NCBI GenBank assembly: GCA_025504975.1
Contig: JANUWI010000005.1
Location: 2,232,001 to 2,296,000 of the forward strand
DNA from: Plenodomus lindquistii
Taxonomy: Eukaryota; Ascomycota; Dothideomycetes; Pleosporales; Leptosphaeriaceae
Reading direction: 5' to 3'
Length of the DNA: 64,000 nucleotides
Shown: positions 10,479-21,661 of the stretch, piece after piece
How positions within the stretch are numbered: the first letter of the stretch is position 1
Layout of the letters: every line of letters begins with the position of its first letter
Position numbers and translations under genes: made by a program
Notes under the pieces: model-generated
Told to the model about the DNA's origin: nothing
Database searches by the model: none
Seen by the model: only the letters and a program-made list of their open reading frames with translations

Positions 10479-12682
10479 TGATTTACTTTGATGAAGTGAA
10501 CGGAAAAGTTTATGTATATAACCTTATGTACATCATACATGAGAGGCCAAAACAAGCACTACAAGACCGTCTGAAAAGCTTGCAAAAGCAATGTTGTCAA
10601 TCGCTTCACTGGCGGGGTCGAATTTTCACTCGCGGTGGGGTATGCATGGACTAGGGTATCAAACCAGCCAGTTGCGGTAATTTCTCCGCACCAACCATTT
10701 CTCTCGCCAGTTTGAACGCTGGGGACATGTCCGGACATGTCTCAAACACGAATCTTGGATAGTCATCACGACAAGATTTTCCCAGGAGATGGAAAGCAGT
10801 GTTTTTCAAATGACAACACACCATGTGTATGGCACTTCTTTCGAGTAGAAATTGCCCAGTAAAAGTCAACGCTGACTAGCACGAATAAATCTAGAAGAAC
10901 TATTGACCTGCATCTCCAGATTTCCAAAATATGTCAGTCATGTATACAGGTCACGTCTTCTCAAGCGACGAAACTGTTAAAACTTGATAGCTGATATTCG
11001 ATGTATACTAGGCCATCTTTTGGGCCATACAACAGAGCGAATTGCTATGCATGACTACTTCACAGGCCCTATACAAGGATGACTATTAATCCGTTAGAAC
11101 GATTACCCGACATTAGCCCAAACAATACACATTATACTCACTATTTTTCGAAACTTTGGAGCAGATCTAGGCATCAGCTTCTAGGCTGGGCTGTTCTTAC
11201 AACTGAAATCACACACTATGTTGTTGCTGTAAGTTACCCAGGGCCTAGCTCTAGGTGCGCAGGAAGCGTAAGCCTACTAAGCATCCCAGACATGGAATAC
11301 AGCTAGAGTTGGAAGCTCTTTTCAATAAACCAAGTTGTTATCGGGCACGTCTACCTATCTTGTCTCGTGGCGGCGAAGTCTGAGCTACAATTGGAATATG
11401 AGGGACTTGCCCTAACAATGGCACCGCTAGGTATATCTCTCTCGCACTTTGTGTCATTAGGAGATGCAAAAGCTGGCGAGCGGCTGGCTTAATTTGGCGA
11501 ACTAGTTAACCAGACTTTCGTGGAATCTCCAACGACACGCTAGGTCAATTAAGTATGGCAGGTCTTGTTTGGAAATAGTAGCATAATTATGGTGGCTTTA
11601 CAGTATGCAGATAACGAAGCGTACGTCACTTCAAGGCTTTTATGAGCCTTGACCAAAAGATGATATGACATTGCGATGACTACAAACGCTTAGGTGCCTT
11701 CCCTGCGACGCTGATGGACAGCCTAGTCAGATACGCTGACGTGATTTGACAAACGCTGTATCCCATCTTATAGCGCGACAGTTTTAGTCATGTTAAGGTC
11801 CTGGTCACAGGTCCCTAAAACAACGCGTTGGGACGTCTCCACTTATGGCTACTACTTGGAGGGGTATCAGCGTGTGATTCTGGTTGAAAAGCTACTTATG
11901 AGTGGCACTTATCTTTTTATCCTAACGCCTTCGCCTGTTTATGGTAACTTAATTTGACGAGCTGGAATTAGCAATGATTCAGCAAGCTAGGTAGGGTGAT
12001 GGTGATTGTTACGAAGTGATGATCATCACCCGAATCCTCCAAGGACAATCACCCATGACGGGAAACAACCATTGCAACATCTAAAGATATACTGATTAGC
12101 AGGCACTCGATGTGAAGAGCAAGTTGGACTTATCGTTAAGTGATGGATAGGATGGCTCAAATTCTGTGACCTGTCAATCATTAGCCGTCTCGTGGATCCT
12201 AGTTCCCATTGCCGTCATCGTGTCAAGTGGCGCCGAACATGGCTCGTCATCCATCGCCTGTGCAACTTCGCCGTCGCCTTCGATATCGACCGTATACCCT
12301 GCCAGCCGAAACCAGTGGACCGCCGCTAACATCGAATCGAAGACGTGGCTCTGTCGCTCTGGCTAAGGAGACTGGACCGTGGAACCGAAGTGGAAATGGC
12401 GTTGATAGATATTGTCGCTTCATAAAACACTGGGCCTGGATACCCGAAAGATACTCTTTTTGCCACTGCTGTTTTCGCACATGCAGTTCCGTCGTCAGAA
12501 GCTTGGGGCCCCCACCCCTGCTGACTCTAGGAATGCAGTATGCTGACCGATTTTCAAGTTTTTTTGTGATTTTTGGTTTTTCAGTGAGAGACTAGGTATT
12601 GTGACGGTGTTATCGTAAATGACGCCGGATCTAAATCGAAGATATGGCGGAAAGTAGTTGGGAATGTCAAAGAGAGAAAAAT
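10479..12682. other. AT-rich gene-poor stretch
   Basis: About 2.2 kb without a credible coding frame; stop codons are frequent in all frames between about 10870 and 12160. Short frames at 12166-12690 overlap the 3' flank of the amidoligase remnant and may include its terminal exon, but they match nothing I know. No transposon motif was recognised. Confidence 0.5.
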
Positions 12683-13984
12683 TCAAACCTGGGAATTGAT
12701 GGCATAGTCATTGTCGAACCGTAACAACCACTCGTCCTGCTCTCGGCTCATGTTGGTGATATGGAATGATGTCGGCTCATCAGATTGATAAAGCCTCGCA
12801 TCTAGCGTCGCATATTCGCCAATAGATCTTGCCGTGCCGAGGAGTGAGGCGTCAAAGTCAGCCTGTCGAGTTCGTCGCTTGTCGCTGAGCTGTGCATTGG
12901 AGGGACCTTTGCGTATCGCCATCTCAATAAAAGCCATGGTGAATGCGATCCAGTGCTTGGTCTTCTTCGTGTTGACTACGCCAGGAGGTCGTCGAAATTC
13001 GATGCTTCCATGACCGGTCTCTTTCGCTGGCAAGAAGTTCCAAGCCCTGTATTTGTCTGGACACACGTAGTTGACGAGAGTATCTCGATCGGCATTGCGA
13101 TGACGTGTAGTGCCCTGCGCAGACCCCAAGACGTATTCGGATCGCTCAGATGACGGTGAGCCGGTACTCCTTCGCCGACATTGCTCTTGCAAAATACCTG
13201 TGCTTGGTCTTGTCTTGAAGCAGGGAGGCAACGAGCAGTCTTCGGTTCCTAGACAAGAACTGCTTTTGCAACGCGAAGCAACTGGCTGAGAGTATACGAC
13301 TCGGCGAACGGTGACATGTGGATGAGGAACCCGCAAGACGCGTCCCGACGAAAGGTGAAGTGAAAACGCATGACCGACCAGAACTTGTCAATGGTGGACC
13401 GCCATGTTTCATCTCCAACAATAATCGGTGATACGATTTCAACAGGATCTGAGAACAAGATATGGTATTAATAGATGCTCTAAAGTACGACTTGAGATGA
13501 GAAGGTGGACACTAATCCTGATATGGAAGGACTCACAGTATCCATCCGACATATGCTTCTTGGACGCGGAACCGTCCAAAGTAGCGTTCCAACGTGAGTA
13601 GTCCGGCTTATCCTCCGAGTTCTGGTCGTAAACGTCGCAAGGAAGACCAGCAGTTGAGAGCAGGCTAGCTATAACCTTCAAGAGAGCCAGGTTAAAGTTG
13701 CGCTGCTGTCGGACGCTGGCGTCGAAGCCGGGTAGAGTAAGGCCAGGATCCAGGCTCACAATAGCCTTCGGGCGGAGTATAAGTTCAAACTCGACGCCAA
13801 ATTTGAATGGCCTATGAGGCTCGCTCGTTGTATCAGGGGAACTGATATTTGTCGGGAACGAGGATGCAGAAGTGCTGGTGGAGGAGCACGTGGACGAAAG
13901 GGGGTTTGCGAAGGCGGGGGTCGCAGTTATCAGTGGTGGAAGATACTTCCGAAGAGACAATGAATTTATGCTGGAAGGCATCAT
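12683..13984 (-). pseudogene. Fungal amidoligase-domain gene with in-frame TAG
   Basis: Amidoligase-type protein (ATP-grasp-like amide-bond-forming family; fungal members are widespread and of unknown substrate). Likely exons are 13984-13537, 13448-13168 and 13114-12683. Exon 1 has FKFGVEFELILRPK, the family start. The first splice (GTGAGT donor, TTCTCAG acceptor, 88 nt) joins MSDGY to YPVEIVSPI. Then follow TFRRDASCG and HMSP (nucleotide/metal-site region) and, in exon 3, YRAWNFLP and GSIEFRRPPGV (C-terminal signature). A 53-nt intron (13167-13115, GTACCG donor, GCGCAG acceptor) would explain an apparent frameshift. A TAG at 13251-13249 interrupts the core between VAKAVLV and EPKTARC, where relatives have Trp-Glu-Pro, so TGG changed to TAG is likely. 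The gene is probably dead or truncated; sequencing error or an unseen splice form cannot be excluded. The 3' end may run further left. Confidence 0.62.
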
Positions 13985-15342
13985 GATGAGATGTTGCAAG
14001 CAGATTGTTTGTGATCCGGTGAATTCGCTGTGTCTGGAGGGAAGGTCGGTGTCTGGCACGGAAAGCGACAATAACGACCGTGGATTTGGTCTCCAAAGCA
14101 ACGCTCTCATCCACGAGCAGGAGCTCATCTGAAAGTTTAGCAATGGGAAGTAACAGTCAGTGCTCGTGCCGTTCCTTCTGCTACGTAACTATTGCGGAAA
14201 GAACCCACGGAACGTTTCCTCTTATGAAGATGTAGGGAACATGTGAGTATTTAAAGTTGAGTTCTACTTGTTTCCAGGTCGAATCGCAAACAGCAGTCTG
14301 CGGAAATTCCGAGTGTTAGAAATACGATACATATGCGAGGTGGCCAGAGTAGTACGATCGTCCACATCACACGCCCTGTTCGACGCTGTATTCAATTGAC
14401 TATAGCATGATACTATCTCTATAACACCTATCTTGACGTGTGGGTATTATACGGATCTGTAATATTCTTGTTTTTCCCTGAACACGTGCTGTCTGTTTCA
14501 GAAAACGTGCAGAGTGCACGTTGTATTTGACAGAGATGAAAGAAATTAGCAGCACAATTCACGCCAAGGCAGGTTTAAGGGCTCGAAACTGCTCTGGATA
14601 AAATGGATTAATGATGCTTGAAGTCATAGTGCAAATCATATAATGACTTTGCCGCATGTTGGCACATACGACGAAAACTCGCAGGGGTCCCGTAAAGAGC
14701 TTCTAATTTACTAAAATAATTGCTGATGTTTCTGCTGACTTCGCAATTCACTAGATAGCCACAGGCTTGTAGCCTACAAGAGTAGCTTGAGATTATAGAT
14801 TACCTGAAAACACTTTCTATATACAACATAACCCTTATCGCAATATATCTCAAGAGCAAAAAAGTGCAGTTGAAACTAGGAAAACAGTAAATGTAAGGGT
14901 AGATAAGCGGAGACCTATTTACTGGTGTAGAATTATCAATAAGCAATAGACAAAACATAGCGAAGATAGGCTGGATCTAGTCGAAATCAAACCCCTGGAA
15001 TTCGCTGTCATAAGTGAAAACATACGGTACAAGATTATGACGCTGAAAGAACACGTATTCGAGTTCCAACGACAGATGAAAGCCCCAACGTCCAATCAAG
15101 TACCGTATGAGGGAATGAACAAAATAAATTCTACCATGGTAGGTACTTTTCGACCCACAGGTTCGGTTCACGCTACAATAATAACGTTGTTCCAATGAGC
15201 CATTATATTCTTCTATGAGTCAACAAAACGTGCTTACTCGGCAAGAACAACATCTTGCTTCCAGTATCCCTCGCACTTTCTCTCCTACCACTCTCCTGAA
15301 ATCTGCAATTCTATAAACTCTGGCGCATCTGGCAAACAAACC
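13985..15342. other. Intergenic, AT-rich, nothing recognised
   Basis: About 1.36 kb between two divergently oriented loci (amidoligase remnant on minus, cyclotransferase-like gene on plus). Only short frames occur. A TATAAA lies at 15312-15317, 26 nt before the next gene's ATG, so it would have to act very close to the start. Confidence 0.5.
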
Positions 15343-16206
15343 ATGGACTACTTTGATGACCTGGACCAGGAAGCTTTGGATGCATTTGGTGAGCTCAACG
15401 ACGACAGCGCTTTACCATCTCCCGTTGAAATATCCTCGAAAAAAAAGCAAATTCTGCAATCCACATTAAATGGACAAGAATCTTTTACTTATCCTCCCGA
15501 GCCGAAGCGCAATTCCCGAACCATGCACTATCTCTTCAAGATCAGCAGTCCCATCACTCCAGCTATACTTGCATCTTCTGCTTTTCTGTCCTCGCAGCCA
15601 AACTTTATTTCCGGTGAAGGCAAGTTTGGTGTCACGCAGTTCTGTCAGGTTGCCGAGTCGGATATCACACACATCAAGTCCTGGCTAGCGACGACATACC
15701 CATCCTACTCACCAACCTTCGTTCCAATCAATAAGGCATTCAAGGAGCTGTCTACATCCTCAATCTACCCCACGCTCGGCTTGGATACCACGCTTCCACA
15801 CCTTCGCCCTCATACTGTGACGAACGTGCAATTTCTCCCGACCCAGTCGCAATATCCTGTCTGGTACTTCTTCTACGGCACCCTTGCAGATTCCTCGTTT
15901 CTAGCAGAGTTGTTCTGCTCACCTTCTGGTGATTCCCCCAAGTTGTTCCCGGCTACAATCAGGGACGGTAAACTCCGGACCTGGGGCAGGAAGTACAATG
16001 CTCTGGTCGATAGTCCTGGATCTCAGCTGAGGGGATGGGCCTACGAGGTCAAGTCGCGCGATGAAGAGGACGCTTTGCGGGTGTATGAAACTGCTAAATA
16101 TGAGGTGGTAAGGGTTGCTATTTCGTTGGAAGAGCGAGTCAATTCTTGGAAGACGGTTCAGGGCTGCACGTTCCGGTTCGCGGGGCAGATGGACGAGCTT
16201 GGCTGA
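15343..16206 (+). CDS. Gamma-glutamylcyclotransferase-like (AIG2-type) protein
   Basis: Single-exon gene, 287 residues. The C-terminal half carries a GGCT/AIG2-like fold: WYFFYGTL at residues 174-181 is the substrate-loop signature, followed by LRTWGRKYNALV and GWAYEVKSRDEEDALRVYE, which provides the acidic catalytic neighbourhood. Family enzymes cleave gamma-glutamyl or related amide bonds, releasing 5-oxoproline; many fungal members have no proven substrate. The N-terminal 160 residues are unlike bacterial GGCT proteins and begin with an acidic segment (MDYFDDLDQEALDAF). The start is the first ATG. It is convergent with the allantoicase gene (108 nt between stops). The fold call is confident, the reaction is not. 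Confidence 0.8.
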   Translation: MDYFDDLDQEALDAFGELNDDSALPSPVEISSKKKQILQSTLNGQESFTYPPEPKRNSRTMHYLFKISSPITPAILASSAFLSSQPNFISGEGKFGVTQFCQVAESDITHIKSWLATTYPSYSPTFVPINKAFKELSTSSIYPTLGLDTTLPHLRPHTVTNVQFLPTQSQYPVWYFFYGTLADSSFLAELFCSPSGDSPKLFPATIRDGKLRTWGRKYNALVDSPGSQLRGWAYEVKSRDEEDALRVYETAKYEVVRVAISLEERVNSWKTVQGCTFRFAGQMDELG

Positions 16207-16314
16207 TCGAAGGGGGGATTTATAGAATAGCACGCTCCAATTCTGAAGCACGGTCATACTTGTGAATATTTCAAGGTATCAAATTCCTCACCGCACACAC
16301 GTCATCACACATCC

Positions 16315-17451
16315 TCACACCCTCCGTCCAAACACCCTAAAGCGCTTCACCCCACCATCAGGAATAATAACCAACTTCGCATGCGTATACGCCCTGCCCT
16401 TGACCTCCTTCAACTCCGCCGTATATTTGTGCTCCGTATCTGGCCCCGTCTTCTGCGGCTCCAGCACCTCCACCCACCCCTTATCATCATGCGCAGGATC
16501 CTTCTCAAAGCTGCCCGCAAACACCTGCACCTTTTGCGGAAAGTTGCCCCGAAAGTGCGCCGTGTCGATGACAATATTGTCGATTTCTCCTTTGGCGCCG
16601 AGACGCACCATTGTCCAGTCGACGTGTTCGCCACGCGTGCGCTTGGTTTCCCAGCCATCGCCCATGTCTTTTCCGCGGCCGGGGAGGAGCAGGTTGTCTT
16701 TTGTGCCGAAGTGTTGGTCGGAGCAGGCTGTTGCTACGCCGCCCATGACTGTGGCGGACAGCTCGAAGACGGCAGATGTATCCTCGGGGAAGACGGGGAC
16801 TGCGACGCCGTAGAGGCGGAAACGTGCAATGCCGCCGTCAGGGTACATGAGTAGTCTGACGTGCGTGTAGGCTTTGTCCGTGATTTGGTCCAAGAGCCAG
16901 CCGTGTCTTTGGCTGGGTCCGCACTCCTGTTTCGATAGTATGGTTTCCCACCCCGTGTATCCTGGCTTCTTGATTTCTTCTTCTTCCTTCTCGTCGGTAA
17001 CGAATGCGCCTTCGACTGCGATCTCAGGCGCGTGGTTGCCGTTGAAATGCGCAGTGTCGATTTCTACACCTGCTACCTTTCCACTGGCGGTTCCTAGCCG
17101 TAGCACGACCCAGTCGGCGGGCTCGGTGTTGTGTCTCCGTGTCTCCCATCCATCATACCATGCGCCAGTATGTACAAAGTAGCCGGGCTTTCGAATAGGG
17201 GGAGTAGGTGTGATGAGGTTTTCGGCTGCGGCAAACCATTCGTCGCTGAAGGAAAGGACTTTCGAACCAAGTGCTGCCGAAATCAAGTCTGGACGTTTGT
17301 CAGATGAAGGTCACTTTGAGCATGGTACGAGGGCACACTTGCCTGTGTATTGCGACCTGAATGTGGCATCGATCTCGTCTGCAGGCACGGAGCGAGCATT
17401 GCTCGTAGCGACTTGCTTGAGGTCTTCTGGGGTGAGGGTGTTAATCTCCAT
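16315..17451 (-). CDS. DAL2: Allantoicase
   Basis: Allantoicase (EC 3.5.3.4) hydrolyses allantoate to ureidoglycolate and urea in purine-nitrogen catabolism. Exons read 17451-17343 and 17288-16315, giving 360 residues, close to the family length of about 340-360. Two homologous halves are visible. Each has a segment like DGWETRR, then a DWVVLRLG or DWTMVRLG strand, then a VEIDTAHFNGNHAP or IVIDTAHFRGNFPQ motif, and each half closes with a YTHVRLLMYPDGG- or YTHAKLVIIPDGG-type turn. The intron (17342-17289, 54 nt) must use a GC donor: ACAG followed by GCAAGT, acceptor GTCCAG, branch CTGAC. This joins FRSQYT to DLISAALGSKV in frame; a GT alternative breaks the frame. Probably under nitrogen control, but I did not find a clear GATA-site cluster. 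Confidence 0.93.
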
Positions 17452-18237
17452 TGTGTAAATGATAGTGAACTGCGATTATGATGTGGCCAATGTGCAACAA
17501 AAAAAAAGAAAGAGGACGTAGATGTTCAGGGTGTTTATGCTATAGTGGGGTAGTCAAGAGCTAGTGGGGTACATAGACCCTGGATTTGATCGTCGCTGAT
17601 GATCGGAAGCCGCCGAACACCTCGATGTACGGATATCCAAGGACCGATAGCGGACCGAGAGTGTAAAGACCGGATAATTTGTGTTTCGATATGCAGATTC
17701 GGATAAAAGTTCTTGAACAATGCATGACTTGTTAGCAGACTTTCATCTCTGGAAGGATCAAGAGGGCGCGGACTTGGTTGAAGTTATTTATTCAATGCTG
17801 ACTATCGTGCTCTACCATAGGTAAGGGCGGCGTGGCGCAGATGCCGCTTTCGACGCCCTCAACAACAGGATCCAAACCTTCGTGAGGCCACAAGAGGCAG
17901 TGTGTCCATTCAACTTCTCTGGCGCTCGTGTTTCTTTTTTTTTTCTTAAAATTCCTCTTTGTCGTCCACGACGATATGAGGCCTCCTACTCGGGGATGTG
18001 GCCTAATCTCGCTCATTCGAGTTTGAGAAGCTGCCGAAGTCTCAACATTGAACCCGATTCGATGGTAAAGAGCTTCTAATCAACCCAATGACCAGCGGGA
18101 ATGGCGCCCAGTCCTGTGATCCGCGACTCGACAACCCTGGCATGATTGGAACGTCTCAGATGGTGGCTATCGTTGACGTTGGCGACTGTACTCCATGTCA
18201 ATTAGCAAGGACGAAGAAGCTCGAATGATAGCAATTT
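17452..18237. other. Intergenic, nothing recognised
   Basis: Promoter of the allantoicase gene and 3' flank of the ankyrin/DIL gene. It contains a T-run (about 17935-17944) and no credible coding frame. Confidence 0.5.
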
Positions 18238-20773
18238 TCACCCATAGCTTCGATCATCCCAAGAATCTTGATCATATCCTCCGCTATGCTTGAGGCCACC
18301 ACTCAGATCTAGCTTCGCCAAAAACTCAGGAGGTACGGTCGGAATGTATTTACGCTCACGCTCTCTGTTCACGCCGCCGAACCCTGCGCCATAACTGATG
18401 AGCATGTCTGTCGATGTCGGCAGCGAGAAAGGCAGCATATATGAAGGGTCCAGGAGGAGCTCGTCTGGAGCATCATCTTTCTCGTCTTCCTCGGACATAC
18501 GCGACGGCGCAGGTGACGGAGAGATTACTGTTTGCGCAGTCGTGGGTCTGACCGGCGTCGTCGGCGCAGAATCTATTGATCTGTGTGCGGTACTGGGCGA
18601 CCTTGCACGCGTGTGTTTACGCTCTGCAGCGGCCTTCTGTAGGTGGACAATGTACTTGGATGCACTTTTCGGGAGACCCTTTTCACCTACTTCTGGACGG
18701 TAGTACTTGGCAGTATGTAGGAGCTGTTGTGGAGACAGTCGTGTCAGTTGTTGTAATGTCCCGACGAGCGATTCGAGATCCTCCCCTAGCGAAGAGAAGC
18801 ACTGTAGCCACTGTAAAAGCTGGACCAGGGGCTCTAGATGTCGCTTTGTAGAATCGACAGTGTTATCACCTGTAGATGTCATGGATCCGTTTTCGTAGTG
18901 TTCTGGCTGCCGATTGTTCGACCGTGCCCAATCCTCTAGCGTTGACACATTCATTCGTATTTGCATGGCTTTCGTTCGCGCCAGGTATTTGCGATTTGAC
19001 ATGATTCGGTTGAACACTTCAGCAGATAGCCAGTAGATCAGTTGCGACAAGACTTGCGCAGTAATGACTGAGTGTACGTCGTAGAGGTCGAGCACGAACA
19101 GGGTTGACGACAGCAGGGAGGTGATGTTTCGAGGTGACGGTTGTGCTCGACGTTTGGGCGAAGGAGGACGGAAACGCTTTTCGATGGATTCGACGGGTTT
19201 TGCTTTTGGTTTGGAGCGGAATATTTTCCACTCGTGCTGAAAATGTACATCCTCGAATCCAGGCATGGGTTCATGGTCAAGCATGGCCTGATCGAGGTTC
19301 TTGTCCATTCTGCGTTCTGCGTCTCGAATGATGAGTATGAATATCTCATTGATAAGCTCGGCCATTTGCTGCTGGAATTCGTTCGTTGCCCCCATTAGCC
19401 CACCATCTTTCTTGAGGTAGTGTAACAGTAAAGTGGCGTTGGACATCCAAAAGGCCAACACAGTCATGTCCCATTGGTGCTTCTCGACAACATCGTTGAT
19501 CTTGTTCATGGCCGAGACCAGCAAGGTTTCTAGTAATTCTGGGTGGGCATGGTAGTGTGCATAGCGGGCGCTAAGAAAGAGTATGTTTGCTGGAACAGGC
19601 TTCTGCGAGGGAGATCGTTGCGGCGTCATGTTGGTGATGACAATGTCCAAAATACGTTCAAGCTCGCTTTCTTGGAAGACAAACATCTGATCGTTGAGGC
19701 ATCGATCCCATACGAATTCTTGTGCCTCTTCTTCCGGCTCCTCGGGTGACTATAGTACGTTAGCACAACTTTTTGGGATTCTTGTCACAAGGCATACATC
19801 TGGCTGTTCGTCGAGACCTAGATTACCGATGTCGACTTCCAGGTTGAAGGCGCTTTCCATCATCATGCGTCGCTTCATGTCGTTTTCTTGCATTTCCTGC
19901 TCGAAGCGATCCTGAGAGAAGCCAGAACTGTAAAAGTCATCGCCAACACCGGCGTTGCCGATGGCATAACCGCTTTCGTGGAGGTAATCGGATAATTCAC
20001 TGTTGGGTTCGACAAAATCAAAGGCAGTACGCCCGCCCGAGGATTTGACGTCGGTCGAGGCTCCATGATCCAGAAGCAGCTTGACGATGCCCTTGTGGCG
20101 ATTGGTCATAGCCCACATTAATGGCGTCCACCGATTCTTGTCTTGCATGTCCACGGTAGCGCCCTGGTCAATGAGCACAGCGGCCACGTCTTGGTGGCCA
20201 AAGCAGCTCGCATACACCAGGGGCGGGGTTCCTTCGGCGTCGACGCCGTTGATGTTGATGTAGTCCTTTGCTTTGCCGTCGAGCAATCGTTTCACTCTTT
20301 CCAGCTCGCCGTTGGAAGCCGCGAGCGTGAACAGTCCCTGCAGCGCCTCCTTTTTCTCCTCGTCCGACAGCCTGTCGTCTGCGACCACTTTTGCTTCGTC
20401 GCCAGCATTGTCGTTCTTCAAGCGGGCCTGATGGGCGAGCATCTGGACGAGGCGACTGTCGCTGTCTTCGAGGTGCTGCATGTCGTCGTCGCCAAAGGTC
20501 GGGTCGTCGAGCGAGAGGTTGAAGCTCAGCGGTTGTGCGGGCATTGAGGTGGTGAGAAACTGTGACTGCCCTATGCATTGTGTTAGCGCATGCTGGGCCT
20601 CACATTGCTCCTGCCACCGACTAACCTTGCCACGCATCGTATATCTCGGTTTCATCGTTGATGATGCGGACGGCGCGCCTGTCATCCAGCGACGTGGGAA
20701 GATCGGAGGGCAGCTTGCGCGGAGGCTCCCCCAGATCGCCTGAGTAGGCATGGTCGAGTTCGGACGGGTCCAT
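18238..20773 (-). CDS. Ankyrin-repeat and DIL (dilute) domain protein
   Basis: Exons read 20773-20626, 20570-19798 and 19749-18238, giving 810 residues. Splices: GTTAGT donor with GCATAG acceptor (55 nt) joins EIYDAWQ to GQSQFLTT; GTATGC donor with CTATAG acceptor (48 nt, GCTAAC branch) joins GLDEQPD to SPEEPEEE. Residues about 125-235 hold ankyrin repeats (FTLAASNGELERVKRLL, TPPLVYASCFGHQDVAAVLI, TPLMWAMTNRHKGIVKLLL). Residues about 320-640 form a DIL domain (ILFLSARYAHY, MTVLAFWMSNATLLLHYL, LDLYDVHSVITAQVLSQLIYWL), the cargo-binding fold of class V myosin tails. There is no motor. The C-terminus is S/P-rich. This ankyrin+DIL pairing is a known fungal architecture; the function is unclear and cargo binding or trafficking is inferred. 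Transcribed divergently from the histidine kinase. Confidence 0.88.
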
Positions 20774-21661
20774 TGTGTGACATTGAAATGGCGGTGCTAG
20801 AGGTGGCCGAAGTCGTGGGGCATGAAACGTGGTGTCGAGAGGCGAGTCGAGGGACACGCGGTCGTTCTGGCGGTAGTGGGGGAGGTCAGGTTGCACGGCA
20901 GTCGCAGCCGCAGGCGACAGAAGCTTGGTCTTGTCTGTATGAGATGGAGCGCAATGTCGACGCACGCAACAAGCCGGCACAGCGCAGAGAGTCTTTGGTG
21001 GCTTCACAGGGAAGAATGCTCAAGGCTGATTGCGATGACGCCGTTGGCCACTGCGCACCTGGCAGTAAGACGATGATGCACGTGTGGGCTGCACCCCTGC
21101 CCAAAGGGGCGCCCGTGGTGTGGGGGTTCAAGATGAAGCAGCCAACACGTGAAGAGGATATGCTGCTGTCCCACGGGCGCACTGTCAATGGAGCATGGCA
21201 GATGGCAGCTTGAACACGCCCCAGAACCCGCAAGCAGCATGGTGTCTGGCAGCTGCAAAGTGTGGTCCATGGAGACTAGGCTGCGAGAAGCCTTACGGAG
21301 GGGGCCTAGTGCGTGCTAGAGCATGCCGCCTTGAGTGAGGCCGCCTGCGGGCATCACCACGTAGAGTCCCACAGTCCCAAGTACTGCACGCACACACCAC
21401 GCAAGCACAGGCATAGAGGCCCCCAGATCCCGCCATTCCTAGACGCGGCAAACGTCATTGCCCGCTGCGCACCCCGTGCCCTTTCGGTCCGCCGTCATCA
21501 CCATGAGTCTCGCCACTTGCTGAGAGACTACTTGTACTCTACTCTGTTCGTACCTACATGGTAAACCCGTGCGCCAGCCAATCCATCTCCGGCCCACACC
21601 CCGCCCGCGAGCATGTCGTGAGAGTGCCTCAGCCACCAGCTCGAGCACACATTCCCGGACA
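20774..21661. promoter_or_regulatory. Divergent promoter region between ankyrin/DIL gene and histidine kinase
   Basis: The 888 nt between two start codons pointing away from each other must contain both promoters. Short open frames on both strands look like chance. No TATA box or specific operator could be assigned. Confidence 0.45.

Noticed and set aside
10304..10654. 116-codon plus-strand frame
   Set aside because: It runs across the tRNA-Ala gene in antisense and is explained by it.
12166..12690. Several 60-130 codon frames on both strands
   Set aside because: Mutually overlapping, no family match; a terminal exon of the amidoligase gene could hide here but cannot be supported.
13115..13167. 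Apparent frameshift in the amidoligase gene
   Set aside because: A 53-nt intron with GTACCG donor and GCGCAG acceptor restores the frame, so only the TAG is counted as a lesion.
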